Assembly: GCA_017515465.1 (NCBI GenBank)
Contig: JAFWFV010000019.1
Location: 1 to 58,071, forward strand
DNA from: Clostridiales bacterium
Lineage (GTDB): Bacteria > Bacillota > Clostridia > Saccharofermentanales > Saccharofermentanaceae
Reading direction: 5' to 3'
Length of the DNA: 58,071 nucleotides
The notes beneath the pieces are model-generated. The model did not search any database, was not told where the DNA came from, and saw only the letters and a program-made list of their open reading frames with translations. Shown piece by piece: positions 1 through 7,756 of this stretch (position 1 is its first letter; every line of letters starts with the position of its first letter). The translations under genes and the position numbers were made by a program.

Positions 1-1407
1 AACTACATGATGGGTGTAGATTCAGTATGCAAGATTCACAATGGAAGAGGCAATCCTCAGAACAGGTATTACCCAGACGAAGAAACCGACCAGATTATTC
101 AAAAGATTTGGAGAAGGCTTAGACGGGACAATAACATGTTGTTTCCAAGTGAAACAGAGATTCGCAATTCAGCAATATTTAAAGCTTCTCCTTTACACAC
201 CTTAACTGAAGATCAAAAGCAAATAAAAGATTCCATCATCAGTCGAATTAATGATGTGATCAAGAGTGATAAAGACAACCAGCTTATTTTTATTGAGGGT
301 GAAGCCGGTACAGGAAAAACCGTTTTAAATAGTTGTCTGTTCTATGAACTGATTACTGGCTCAGAATTTGATGACACACCACATCTTAATTGTTATATGA
401 TGGTTAACCATGACGAACAAGTAAATGTTTACGAACAGATTGCAAATAAACTTGGAATAATAGAAAGGTACGGAAACGTTGTTACTAAACCTACTTCTTT
501 TATCAATAACCATACGAAAGATAATCCTGTCGATGTAGTGTTTGTTGATGAAGCACATCTGTTATTAACTCAAGGAAAACAGGCATATCGAGGAAAAAAC
601 CAGCTACATGATATTATTGAAAGATCAAGGGTAACTATTGTTATGTATGATCCGAATCAGGTATTAACGGCAGAACAGTACTGGGAAGCTGAAGAAATCA
701 ATAGATATAGGGAAAAATCCAAACAACAGCAGAATTACTATCTTTTGACCAACCAATTGAGAATTAGAGCTTCTAAAGAGGTTGTTGACTGGATAAATGA
801 TTTTACCATTAATTGTGAGATTAATAGTATTCCGAGTGCAAAAGGTGGATATGATATTAAGATATTTGATTCGCCTGAAGCACTAGATAAAGCTATTACT
901 TCCAAATCGAAGGATAAAGATCATTCTTTATCGAGGCTTATAGCTTCGTATGATTGGGAATATAGTAATAAGGCAAAATCCCGTTTGAGCAAGTACTGGG
1001 AAGTATGTATTGGAAGTTGGCATAAACCGTGGAACAGAGAATTGAATGGTGAAATTAGTAAAGATCTAAAGAAACAGAATAAATCGTTGGCTTGGGCAGA
1101 ACAACAACAAACAATAGGAGAAGTAGGATCTACTTTTACTATACAGGGATTTGATCTTAACTACGCAGGGGTTATACTTGGACCTTCAGTAAAATATAGA
1201 AATGGAAGAATCATATTTGATCCTTCAGAAAGCTTTAATCATAAGGCTGTGCAAAAAAGGACCTTGTCAGATGGGAGCAAGCAATCATTTGGTGAGATGC
1301 TTATTCAACATGAAGTGCGAGTGCTTATGACTAGAGGTGTTGAAGGGCTATACATTTATGCATGCGATGATGAATTGCGAGAAGCTCTTATGTGTGCTGT
1401 CAATTAA
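1..1407 (+). CDS. DUF2075 family P-loop ATPase/helicase-like protein, 5' end cut by window
   Basis: The frame is open to base 1, so the gene probably begins upstream; the first ATG in view is at 7. A Walker A motif (GEAGTGKT, residues about 98-105 from that ATG) and a DEAH Walker B motif (181-184) mark a P-loop NTPase. The later part, with a TIQGFDLNYAGVILG-like segment and an Arg-rich C-terminus (VRVLMTRGVEG), matches the superfamily 1-like architecture of DUF2075 (COG3410). Members often carry an N-terminal GIY-YIG nuclease domain, which would lie outside this window. The family occurs in accessory and defence islands, and its substrate is unknown. The gene is visibly richer in A+T than everything after 1986, suggesting transfer. 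It is followed closely by the MazG-like gene. Confidence 0.8.
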   Translation, partial: NYMMGVDSVCKIHNGRGNPQNRYYPDEETDQIIQKIWRRLRRDNNMLFPSETEIRNSAIFKASPLHTLTEDQKQIKDSIISRINDVIKSDKDNQLIFIEGEAGTGKTVLNSCLFYELITGSEFDDTPHLNCYMMVNHDEQVNVYEQIANKLGIIERYGNVVTKPTSFINNHTKDNPVDVVFVDEAHLLLTQGKQAYRGKNQLHDIIERSRVTIVMYDPNQVLTAEQYWEAEEINRYREKSKQQQNYYLLTNQLRIRASKEVVDWINDFTINCEINSIPSAKGGYDIKIFDSPEALDKAITSKSKDKDHSLSRLIASYDWEYSNKAKSRLSKYWEVCIGSWHKPWNRELNGEISKDLKKQNKSLAWAEQQQTIGEVGSTFTIQGFDLNYAGVILGPSVKYRNGRIIFDPSESFNHKAVQKRTLSDGSKQSFGEMLIQHEVRVLMTRGVEGLYIYACDDELREALMCAVN

Positions 1408-1424
1408 GTTTAAGAGGTGAGTAC

Positions 1425-1763
1425 ATGTGTATATCGAAAGAGACATATAATCAAGTTGTTAAATTCAGAGATGACAGGGATTGGAAACAGTTTCATAATC
1501 CCAAGGATCTTGCCATCTCTATTAGTCTTGAGGCATCGGAGCTCCTTGAGGTATTTCAGTGGAGTGGGGAGGATGTTTCTGGCGAAGGGAAGATGGAAAA
1601 GATAAGAGAAGAACTGGCAGATGTTGTCAATTATTGTATCCTGATGGCTGATGCCTGTAATCTTGATCTTGACGAGATTGTTCAGGCTAAGATTGCTAGG
1701 AACAACGAGAAGTATCCGGTTGAAAAATCTAGAGGAAAATCAGACAAATACGATTTGTTGTAA
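1425..1763 (+). CDS. MazG-like nucleotide pyrophosphohydrolase
   Basis: This 112-residue all-alpha NTP pyrophosphohydrolase would hydrolyse (d)NTPs to (d)NMP and pyrophosphate. The metal-binding pattern is visible as EASELLE (about residues 32-38) followed by EELADVV (about 63-69), the E-x2-E / E-x2-D arrangement of the MazG/dCTPase superfamily. The ATG at 1425 is preferred over the upstream in-frame ATG at 1392 because it has a Shine-Dalgarno (AGAGGTGA, 1413-1420) and avoids overlap with the preceding gene. The gene is 17 bases downstream of the DUF2075 gene and shares its A+T-rich codon choice, so the two probably form one acquired unit. House-cleaning of damaged nucleotides or phage-related nucleotide depletion are both possible roles. 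Confidence 0.85.
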   Translation: MCISKETYNQVVKFRDDRDWKQFHNPKDLAISISLEASELLEVFQWSGEDVSGEGKMEKIREELADVVNYCILMADACNLDLDEIVQAKIARNNEKYPVEKSRGKSDKYDLL

Positions 1764-1985
1764 TCTAACGTGATTATCAAGGTGTGGTTGAGTTTCCATC
1801 TAACACCCAATCTGACATGCATATGAATATAGATAACAATTCATACTGAGGTTTTGAATACTCAATTAGGTAGAACCATAATCCATGTCTACAGTTTTAT
1901 ATGAAAATGTCTCCCACCAGGCGACCACCTGTAATTTGGTCTGGGATATACTGTTGTCAGATCTAGAATGAAGGAGGTACATAAC
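1764..1985. other. Gene-free boundary segment
   Basis: These 222 bases separate the AT-rich left pair of genes from the more GC-balanced chromosome-like region. I see no convincing hairpin terminator, tRNA, repeat or riboswitch here. The only clear element is the strong Shine-Dalgarno AAGGAGGT at 1970-1977, just before the ATG at 1986. Confidence 0.5.
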
Positions 1986-2789
1986 ATGTACGGAGCAGTA
2001 ATCGGAGATATCGTAGGAAGCCAGTTTGAGTTTGACAGGGGAAATAAGACCAGGGAGTTTGAGCTCTTTACACCTGTATGTGAATTTACGGATGATACGG
2101 TAATGACTGTAGCCGTAGCTGAGGCACTGATGGATGCTGGCCTCGATGCAGACGAGGGTTCGGTCAAGGCCAGGCTTGTTGATTCCATGAAGAAGTGGGG
2201 CAATGAACATCCCGGTGCAGGATATGGGGGCAGGTTCAGAGGGTGGTTATTCTCTGACAGCCGCCGTCCCTATGGCAGTTTTGGAAATGGTTCAGGCATG
2301 AGGGTATCAGCTGTAGGGTGGCTCTACGGTTCCATGGAGCGTACCAGAGAGGTTGCCAGGTGGACAGCAGAGGTTACGCATAACCATCCTGAAGGCGTCA
2401 AGGGAGCAGAGTCTGTTGCAGCTGCAATCTATCTGGCACGTACAGGTGCATCCAAGGCTGAGATTAAGTCTTGTATCGAGAATGAGTTTGGTTATTCTCT
2501 GTCCAGGACATTGGATGAGATAAGGCCTTCTTACCACCATGTGGAGGACTGCATGCACACCATGCCTGAGGCTTTTACATGTTTCCTGGAGGCAGATGAT
2601 TATGAATCTGCGATAAGGAACGACATGTATATAGGCGGAGATACGGATACATTAGGAGCCATTACAGGTGCCATTGCAGAGGCGATGTGGGGGATACCTG
2701 AACATATACTTTCTGCAGGACGCAGATATCTTACCGATGATATTATTGGTGTTCTTAGTAGGCTGGATTCATTCGTCTCTTCCCGTTGA
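1986..2789 (+). CDS. ADP-ribosylglycohydrolase family protein
   Basis: The 267-residue protein belongs to the DraG/ADP-ribosylhydrolase fold, which removes ADP-ribose from arginine, DNA or small molecules using two Mg ions. Visible metal-binding elements are GDIVGS near the N-terminus, FTDDTVM (about residues 34-40) and GGDTDTLGAITGAIAEA near residue 215, the canonical DraG signatures. The start at 1986 is chosen over the in-frame ATG at 1968 because AAGGAGGT lies just upstream at proper spacing. Length is usual for the single-domain family. It stands alone: the next gene has its own promoter. No DraT-like transferase or toxin partner is visible nearby, so the substrate cannot be named. Confidence 0.9.
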   Translation: MYGAVIGDIVGSQFEFDRGNKTREFELFTPVCEFTDDTVMTVAVAEALMDAGLDADEGSVKARLVDSMKKWGNEHPGAGYGGRFRGWLFSDSRRPYGSFGNGSGMRVSAVGWLYGSMERTREVARWTAEVTHNHPEGVKGAESVAAAIYLARTGASKAEIKSCIENEFGYSLSRTLDEIRPSYHHVEDCMHTMPEAFTCFLEADDYESAIRNDMYIGGDTDTLGAITGAIAEAMWGIPEHILSAGRRYLTDDIIGVLSRLDSFVSSR

Positions 2790-2798
2790 TGGTATAAT
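2790..2798 (+). promoter_or_regulatory. Extended -10 promoter, leaderless geometry
   Basis: TGGTATAAT is a perfect extended -10 element. Only six bases separate it from the ATG at 2805, and no Shine-Dalgarno fits between them, so transcription should begin at or beside the start codon. Confidence 0.6.
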
Positions 2799-2804
2799 CT
2801 GTCC

Positions 2805-3575
2805 ATGGAAGTTATTAACGGACAATGGATAATGTATGGGGTGGAATCTGATTCTCCCTCATGCCTGCACAGTTCTGATGAGTTGTTATCAGTTATAGAG
2901 AGGGTAGGGTTCATGCCGCTGTTCTCTAATTCTGTTCCAGGCTTTTCCGTTGAGAATATGACTGATCCGGCGTGCTGGTGGACTGGCGATGTTGAGACTG
3001 ACCCTTGGGAGTGGAGAGCGGTTCTGGCACGGTCGGGTGCTGTTGCCTACGGCAAGTTCTTTGGAGGACGTGCAGGATTCGTATCGAGGAAGTGGTTTCC
3101 TTATTTCGTTAACAGGCGCAGGTCCGGCTACGATTTCGATGCCGCATATTCAGATGGCATGGCAGGTTATAGGGAGAAGCTCCTTATGGATCTGTTTGTG
3201 CCTGAGGATACTGACATGTGGGATGTGGATATAGCTTCTCTTCCTGATCTGGGCAGATCACCATACCTTTATACCTTTGAGATGAAGGACAAGGGCGGTT
3301 TCGGCAAAGGCGGGGAGAAGAACTTTGAGGGAACTCTCACCAAGCTTCAGATGCAGACATATCTGGTGGTCAAGGATTTCCGTCCCAGGCTGAACAAGAA
3401 GGGCAATGAGTACGGCTGGGCCGTGGCGGTAATGACGCCTCCCGAATATATCTGGGGATATGAGTATGTGACAGGCAGATATAAGGAATCCCCTGAGGAG
3501 TCCCTGGCTGCCATGGTCAGGCAGGTAGCTAAGCACTTTTCTGCTGATGAGAAGACCATCAGAAAGATACTTTAG
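2805..3575 (+). CDS. AlkZ-related protein (YcaQ/winged-helix glycosylase relative)
   Basis: The 256-residue soluble protein has the features of the short proteins annotated as AlkZ-related in Clostridia: an N-terminal segment ending in a PGFSVENMT-like motif, then WWTGDVETDPWEWR (about 63-76), then AYGKFFGGRAGFVSRKWFPYF (about 86-106, cited in pieces: AYGKFF and FVSRKWFPYF), and a C-terminal helix. AlkZ proteins are DNA glycosylases that unhook interstrand crosslinks. This short relative lacks the full three winged-helix layout, so glycosylase activity is not shown. There is no Shine-Dalgarno: the ATG is six bases after an extended -10 box. Family assignment is from memory of the conserved W-rich motif. 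Confidence 0.55.
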   Translation: MEVINGQWIMYGVESDSPSCLHSSDELLSVIERVGFMPLFSNSVPGFSVENMTDPACWWTGDVETDPWEWRAVLARSGAVAYGKFFGGRAGFVSRKWFPYFVNRRRSGYDFDAAYSDGMAGYREKLLMDLFVPEDTDMWDVDIASLPDLGRSPYLYTFEMKDKGGFGKGGEKNFEGTLTKLQMQTYLVVKDFRPRLNKKGNEYGWAVAVMTPPEYIWGYEYVTGRYKESPEESLAAMVRQVAKHFSADEKTIRKIL

Positions 3576-3682
3576 CTTGCGCTGATAATAGTTCGTTTTC
3601 ATTTTGTTTTCAGTTTGATAACCCTTCGGATCTGCCTTACTGATAAAATAAGATTGTATCTTTGTGATGTGAGGTGGCGGAT

Positions 3683-3910
3683 ATGGGTTTTACAGATTGG
3701 CACCTTGCCTATATGGAAAACAACGGATATATCAATACCAGTCATGCTCTTAATATGAAGATAGCGAATTACCTGGCAGGTTCAGGCATCAGCATCGTAA
3801 CGGCAGTGACGTTCAGACAGGCATGTATGGCATGTGATGTGGATCCGGAATCCATAACGGCGAGCGATGTGCTGGAGATCCAGCACAGGTTGAAGGAACT
3901 GGCATCGTAG
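3683..3910 (+). CDS. Small conserved-looking protein of unknown function
   Basis: I do not recognise this 75-residue protein. It is predicted helical, has three Met-rich stretches and two Cys residues spaced C-x2-C (ACMAC, around residue 50), and no signal peptide or membrane segment. The ATG at 3683 is preferred because GAGGTGG sits at 3671-3677 with five-base spacing; a GTG at 3674 in the same frame is the alternative. It lies between the AlkZ-related gene and a terminator hairpin at 3923, which supports it as a real terminal gene of a transcript. Function unknown. Confidence 0.55.
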   Translation: MGFTDWHLAYMENNGYINTSHALNMKIANYLAGSGISIVTAVTFRQACMACDVDPESITASDVLEIQHRLKELAS

Positions 3911-3922
3911 CAAGGCATTAGA

Positions 3923-3950
3923 GGGCGGATAGATCATCCGTCCTTATTAT
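3923..3950 (+). terminator. Rho-independent terminator after small ORF
   Basis: GGGCGGAT pairs with ATCCGTCC (one G-T pair) across a five-base loop, followed by a short T-rich tail (TTATTATTT). Confidence 0.6.
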
Positions 3951-4070
3951 TTCAACTGATTGTAAGATCAAATACATCTATATGGTCTATAATGTAGGGT
4001 GCAGTTGCCGGTATTTGTGTAACAAATATTATGCGATTGTTAACATCTTAAAAACTACATGATATGGGTA

Positions 4071-4098
4071 TTGCATTGTGGATTCTGTTTGATAAAAT
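4071..4098 (+). promoter_or_regulatory. Promoter for the cystatin-like lipoprotein
   Basis: TTGCAT (4071-4076), a 16-base spacer and TAAAAT (4093-4098) with an upstream TGA giving an extended -10. The leader to the ATG at 4131 is about 27 bases and carries AAAGGAG. Confidence 0.55.
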
Positions 4099-4130
4099 GC
4101 CATGATACTCATTGAAAGGAGATCAATGTT

Positions 4131-4859
4131 ATGAAGATTTTGACAAAGAAGTTAATGGCTATAGGTATTTCAGCAGCAATGCTCACATTGGGCATCGCAG
4201 CATGTCAGGCACAGGAGAGTGAACCTGCCGTATCAGAGGTTACTCAGGCATCAGAAGGTGAGGCTCCTGCAGCAGGCAAGATCGTAGGCGGCTGGGAGAA
4301 GGCATACACAACCGATATCAACGAAGATCTGACAGGAGTCTTTGAGGCAGCTATGCAGGATCTGGTTGGTGCAGAGCACATACCCGTCGCACTCCTGGCA
4401 AAGCAGGTAGTATCCGGTATGAATTACTGCTTCCTCTGCCAGTCACAGGCAGTCGTTCCTGATGCAGTACCTTATTACACACTCGTATACATCTATTCAG
4501 ATGCTAACGGCAATGCGTCTGTCTCCAACATCGTTAATGTACCTCTGCCCGGTCAGGCAGCAAGCGGAGACGAAGCAATGCTGGGCGGATGGGAATACAT
4601 CGATCCTGCAGAGGTCTCTGCAGCAGAACTCATCACATCTGCAACAGACGGCATGACAGGTGCTTCTTATGAGCCTGTTGAGGTCATTGCATCTCAGGTC
4701 GTCAACGGAACCAATTATGCGATCCTCTGCTACGTAACTCCCGTAGTTCCCGATGCAGAATCCACCCTCGAGGTCATTACAGTCTGGGAAAAGACAGACG
4801 GTACTGTATCCCTTGGTGATTCCGTCGAGATCGACGTAGCAGGTCTGTCAGTAAAGTAA
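4131..4859 (+). CDS. Lipoprotein with two tandem cystatin-like domains
   Basis: The 242-residue protein has a signal peptide with lipobox I-A-A-C (Cys25), so it should be anchored on the outer face of the membrane. A short Glu/Ala-rich linker leads to two repeats of about 92 residues: residues 50-140 and 149-238. Each begins GGW(E) (53-55; 152-154), then a helical stretch, then a QVV-x-G-x-NY motif (92-99: QVVSGMNY; 189-196: QVVNGTNY), then beta hairpins. GG followed by Q-x-V-x-G in a helix-beta setting is the signature of cystatins/stefins, inhibitors of papain-like cysteine proteases. The second-loop Pro-Trp of type 2 cystatins is absent, as in stefins. A protease-inhibitor or surface-binding role is inferred. 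It is monocistronic between a promoter and a terminator. Confidence 0.75.
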   Translation: MKILTKKLMAIGISAAMLTLGIAACQAQESEPAVSEVTQASEGEAPAAGKIVGGWEKAYTTDINEDLTGVFEAAMQDLVGAEHIPVALLAKQVVSGMNYCFLCQSQAVVPDAVPYYTLVYIYSDANGNASVSNIVNVPLPGQAASGDEAMLGGWEYIDPAEVSAAELITSATDGMTGASYEPVEVIASQVVNGTNYAILCYVTPVVPDAESTLEVITVWEKTDGTVSLGDSVEIDVAGLSVK

Positions 4860-4888
4860 GCTGAAAGATTTCTGGTAAAATCCTGGAT

Positions 4889-4925
4889 GAGGGGTTGCTT
4901 GAACGAGGCAGCCCCTCGTTTTATT
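4889..4925 (+). terminator. Rho-independent terminator of lipoprotein gene
   Basis: GAGGGGTTGC pairs with GCAGCCCCTC (one G-T pair) around a nine-base loop, followed by GTTTTATT. Confidence 0.8.
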
Positions 4926-4992
4926 GGCTTTTATTACAGACCGTGCGCTGTGCCTTTGTTGTATAATTGCTTGTGAATAGTGGGGGTAATAT

Positions 4993-5459
4993 ATGGAGAT
5001 CAGATCACTTCGTGATGATGAATATGAGATACTGAAGACTTTTCTCTATGAGGCGATATTCGTGCCTGAGGGATGTGAGACGCCTTCCTTTGATATCGTT
5101 TACAGACCGGAACTGGCGGTATATTACGAGTCTTTCGGATCAGCACCCGCTGATAATGCTCTAGTGCTGGATGATGACGGCAGGATCTGCGGATGCTGCT
5201 GGAGCAGGATCATGGATGATTACGGGCATGTATCGGATGATACGCCGTCCCTGGCGATATCGCTCCTTCCGGAATACAGGGGAGGGGATACGGTACGAGG
5301 CTCCTGTCGGATCTGCTCGATATGCTGCGTTCCCGCGGGTTTTCCCGTGCATCCCTGGCGGTGCAGAAAGCAAACTATGCCGTACGTATGTATGAGAAGG
5401 CCGGATTCAGGACCGTAGATGAGAATGACGAAGAATACATAATGGTGTGTATGTTATAA
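4993..5459 (+). pseudogene. GNAT N-acetyltransferase, single-base frameshift
   Basis: The first 97 codons give a normal GNAT N-terminus ending in SLAISLLPEYRG, just where the acetyl-CoA loop R/Q-x2-G-x-G/A should follow. The frame is then lost. Shifting frame at 5284-5288 restores GYGTRLLSDLL, followed by VQKANYAVRMYEKAGF (the typical GNAT motif B), ending at a TAA at 5457-5459. One missing G in the run GGAGGGG would yield R-G-G-G-Y-G-T, a perfect motif A. Joined length is about 155 residues, usual for the family. Start is ATG 4993 behind GGGGGT. Either a recent pseudogene or a sequencing deletion; an ftsY frameshift elsewhere in the window makes the latter credible. Confidence 0.8.
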
Positions 5460-5460
5460 T
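5452..5460 (+). promoter_or_regulatory. Extended -10 promoter of the response regulator gene
   Basis: TGTTATAAT ends eight bases before the ATG at 5469 and only two before an alternative ATG at 5463. The geometry favours a leaderless transcript starting at 5469, since 5463 would fall too close to the -10 box to be transcribed. Confidence 0.55.
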
Positions 5461-5468
5461 CTATGGGC

Positions 5469-6185
5469 ATGGAAGACAACAGATACAAGGTTTTGATGAT
5501 AGATGATGATGAAGTTATCGCGCAGACAACTGCGGAATACTTCAACATGTTCGATATCAAAACGGCATATGTTACCAGCTACGACGATGCTGTGGCATTT
5601 CTGGAAGCCAATCTGGTCTCGCTCCTCCTGCTGGATATCAATCTGGGGGACAGGTCCGGTTTTGACCTTTGCAGAAAGGTCCGTGAACAATACGACATGC
5701 CTATACTCTTTATCAGTGCCAGAACGTCTGACGATGACGTTCTCATCGCCCTCAACATAGGCGGCGACGATTATATCAAGAAACCCTATACACTAAACGT
5801 TCTCCTGGCCAAGGTCAAGGCGATCCTGGGCAGATATGAAAAGTCACTGGAGAGTGCTTCAGGTGTTCCCGCAGGTCCTTTATCAGATGTCTATGAACTG
5901 GCAGGGGACATAACCCTGGATACCAATACACATAAGCTGATGGTGTCAGGTTCTGCTGTCAGCCTTAAGGCGATGGAATATAAGATGCTCCTATATCTGG
6001 TGTCCAACAGGGGCAGGGTCGTTACCAAGGATGAGCTGCTGAAGAACGTATGGGACGATGAGTTCGTAGGCGAGGGAACGCTGGCAGTGCATATCCGCCA
6101 TCTGAGGGAAAAGATCGAGAAAGATCCCAAGAATCCTTCTGTGATCAAGACCATCTGGGGTGTAGGATACATCATTGAGGGATAG
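5469..6185 (+). CDS. OmpR/PhoB-family response regulator
   Basis: A 238-residue two-domain regulator. The receiver domain (about 6-120) has the acidic pocket IDDDE (11-15), phospho-acceptor Asp56 in LLLLDINLG, the switch Ser83 (FISAR) and Lys105 (IKKPY). The C-terminal winged helix (about 140-235) has the DNA-recognition and wing pattern GEGTLAVHIRHLREKIE and ends IKTIWGVGYII, typical of OmpR-type regulators that bind direct repeats as dimers. The histidine kinase follows five bases downstream, so they form one transcript. ATG 5469 is preferred to 5463 on promoter geometry; no Shine-Dalgarno is visible for either. Probable target: the adjacent ABC transporter operon. Confidence 0.93.
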   Translation: MEDNRYKVLMIDDDEVIAQTTAEYFNMFDIKTAYVTSYDDAVAFLEANLVSLLLLDINLGDRSGFDLCRKVREQYDMPILFISARTSDDDVLIALNIGGDDYIKKPYTLNVLLAKVKAILGRYEKSLESASGVPAGPLSDVYELAGDITLDTNTHKLMVSGSAVSLKAMEYKMLLYLVSNRGRVVTKDELLKNVWDDEFVGEGTLAVHIRHLREKIEKDPKNPSVIKTIWGVGYIIEG

Positions 6186-6190
6186 TCTTT

Positions 6191-7489
6191 GTGAAGAACT
6201 ATTTTAAGGTCGTAATACTCCTCGTTATCCTCTTTATAGCCGCCGTTGCGGCGTTTATATTTCTGACTCCTTCTAACCCTTCTGACGTTAAGAGTTCGGG
6301 AGAACAGGTGGTCCTCCTCAATGAGATAACAAAGTGCGCCGAAGAGAACTGGGGTTCTGTCTCAGGTCTTTCTGACCGGTTCCCGGGTGAGGACTTTGTG
6401 GTATTGGATATCAATAACTCATGTTTGTTCGACAGCAGGAATGGTGATGATGTTACTGTTGTTACCGTTGAGGAAGCAATAAAGATGAAATATCCCTATT
6501 CCGTGATAGTTGTTAATTCCAAGGCAGTGGGATATGTGGTGCTAATAGATGATGTATCCGAGGTGTTTGATTCCATCAGGCTCCGGATGGTAGTAGGAAT
6601 GAGTATTGCAGGATTGCTCATTTTATTTGGCGTTGCTATATACGGCTACTACGTAAACAAGAATATCGTTGCGCCCTTCAGAAGGATGCAGGCTTTCGCC
6701 GGAAAGGTGGCGGAAGGAAATCTGAGTGAACCTCTCATGATCGAGAAGGACAATATGTTCGGAGCTTTTTCCGAGAGCTTTGACATCATGAGAGAGGAAC
6801 TGGATGCCTCGAGAAAGCGTGAGATCGCCCTCCAGGTCAAGGAAAAGGAGCTGGTGGCATCCCTGTCCCATGATCTCAAGACTCCCGTTACTGGCATCAA
6901 GCTCACGGCAGAACTCCTCAAGGCCCGCCTGGAGATGGATAATGACCACAGCGACATGGCGGGAAAACTCGACAATATCTATAAGAAGGCGGATGAGATA
7001 GATTCTCTGGTTACTGACCTGTTTACATCCACTCTGGATGATCTGGGTGAGTTCAAGGTGGTAACTGACTCTGAACCCTCGTCAGTGCTCTCGGATCTCA
7101 TCAGGAAATACGATGACAGGGAGCTGGTAACAGAGTCTGCCGTACCGGGAGTGCTGATCCTGATAGATAAAAAGAGGATGGGCCAGGTAATAGGAAATAT
7201 AATCAATAACTCATACAAGTATGCCAATACGGCGATCGATGTTGATTACGAACTGACGGAAGGCTTCCTGGAGATGAGTATCAGGGATCACGGGCCAGGC
7301 GTGCCGGAGGACGAGCTGGAACTCATAACCAACAAGTTCTACAGGGGCAAGGAGCAGGCTTCTTCCGTCTCCGAGGGCAGCGGTCTGGGACTTTATATTG
7401 CCAGGATCCTCATGGAAAAGATGGGCGGGGAACTGATACCCTCCGTAAACGGCGGATTCTGCATAAGGCTGGCCATTCCTCTGGCCTGA
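6191..7489 (+). CDS. Membrane sensor histidine kinase
   Basis: This 432-residue kinase partners the response regulator upstream. It has TM1 (about 7-25), an extracytoplasmic sensor of roughly 105 residues, TM2 (about 133-155), a HAMP linker (156-210), a HisKA domain with phospho-acceptor His227 (SLSHDLKTP), and a HATPase domain with N box (NIINNSYKYAN), G1 (DHGPGVP), F (NKFYRG) and G2 (GSGLGLY) boxes all intact. The start is GTG 6191 with GAGGG at the end of the preceding gene. The sizeable outer loop separates it from BceS-type intramembrane sensors, despite the similar neighbourhood with an ABC exporter. It probably detects a cell-envelope signal. Confidence 0.93.
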   Translation: MKNYFKVVILLVILFIAAVAAFIFLTPSNPSDVKSSGEQVVLLNEITKCAEENWGSVSGLSDRFPGEDFVVLDINNSCLFDSRNGDDVTVVTVEEAIKMKYPYSVIVVNSKAVGYVVLIDDVSEVFDSIRLRMVVGMSIAGLLILFGVAIYGYYVNKNIVAPFRRMQAFAGKVAEGNLSEPLMIEKDNMFGAFSESFDIMREELDASRKREIALQVKEKELVASLSHDLKTPVTGIKLTAELLKARLEMDNDHSDMAGKLDNIYKKADEIDSLVTDLFTSTLDDLGEFKVVTDSEPSSVLSDLIRKYDDRELVTESAVPGVLILIDKKRMGQVIGNIINNSYKYANTAIDVDYELTEGFLEMSIRDHGPGVPEDELELITNKFYRGKEQASSVSEGSGLGLYIARILMEKMGGELIPSVNGGFCIRLAIPLA

Positions 7490-7756
7490 GTATTTGGTTC
7501 TCGCCGCATTTTTCACACACTTTTTACTCAGTTTTGCTGAATCTTGACTGAGTTAGGGGGTTATAATCACTTACGTAAAGCAAGCAATTTTCTTCATAAC
7601 ACCCTCTAAGTATATGGACTGCTCCGGTATCGGGGCAGTTCTTATTCATTTAAGAATTTGATAAGAATTTCATAGTCCTTTGTTAAAGAACTTCTTTCCC
7701 GTGATCTGTACAATAACACCGTAAGCTACAGATTGTGTGCGGAAAAGGAGTATTTT
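7490..7756 (+). other. Intergenic region with internal TATAAT and hairpin
   Basis: This 267-base gap holds an ACTCAG/CTGAGT inverted repeat (about 7526-7552), a TATAAT at 7562-7567 and a terminator-like hairpin at 7618-7646. The -35 of the ABC operon is not clear. A Shine-Dalgarno AAAAGGAG lies at 7743-7750 before the ABC ATPase start. Confidence 0.45.
7618..7646 (+). terminator. Hairpin terminator between kinase gene and ABC operon
   Basis: ACTGCTCCG pairs with CGGGGCAGT (one T-G pair), four-base loop, then TCTTATT. It lies about 130 bases after the kinase stop, so it may also end a short separate leader transcript. Confidence 0.6.

Noticed and set aside
2270..2310. Search for tRNA or rRNA genes across the window
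   Set aside because: No cloverleaf with a conserved TTCRA arm or rRNA-like sequence was recognised anywhere by eye; a covariance-model scan would settle this.
5278..5290. G-run in the GNAT gene as a phase-variation switch
   Set aside because: The longest run is four G residues, too short for slippage-based switching; an error or simple mutation is likelier.
7544..7567. TTGACT and TATAAT as a standard promoter pair
   Set aside because: The spacer is only 12 bases, too short for a normal sigma-A promoter.
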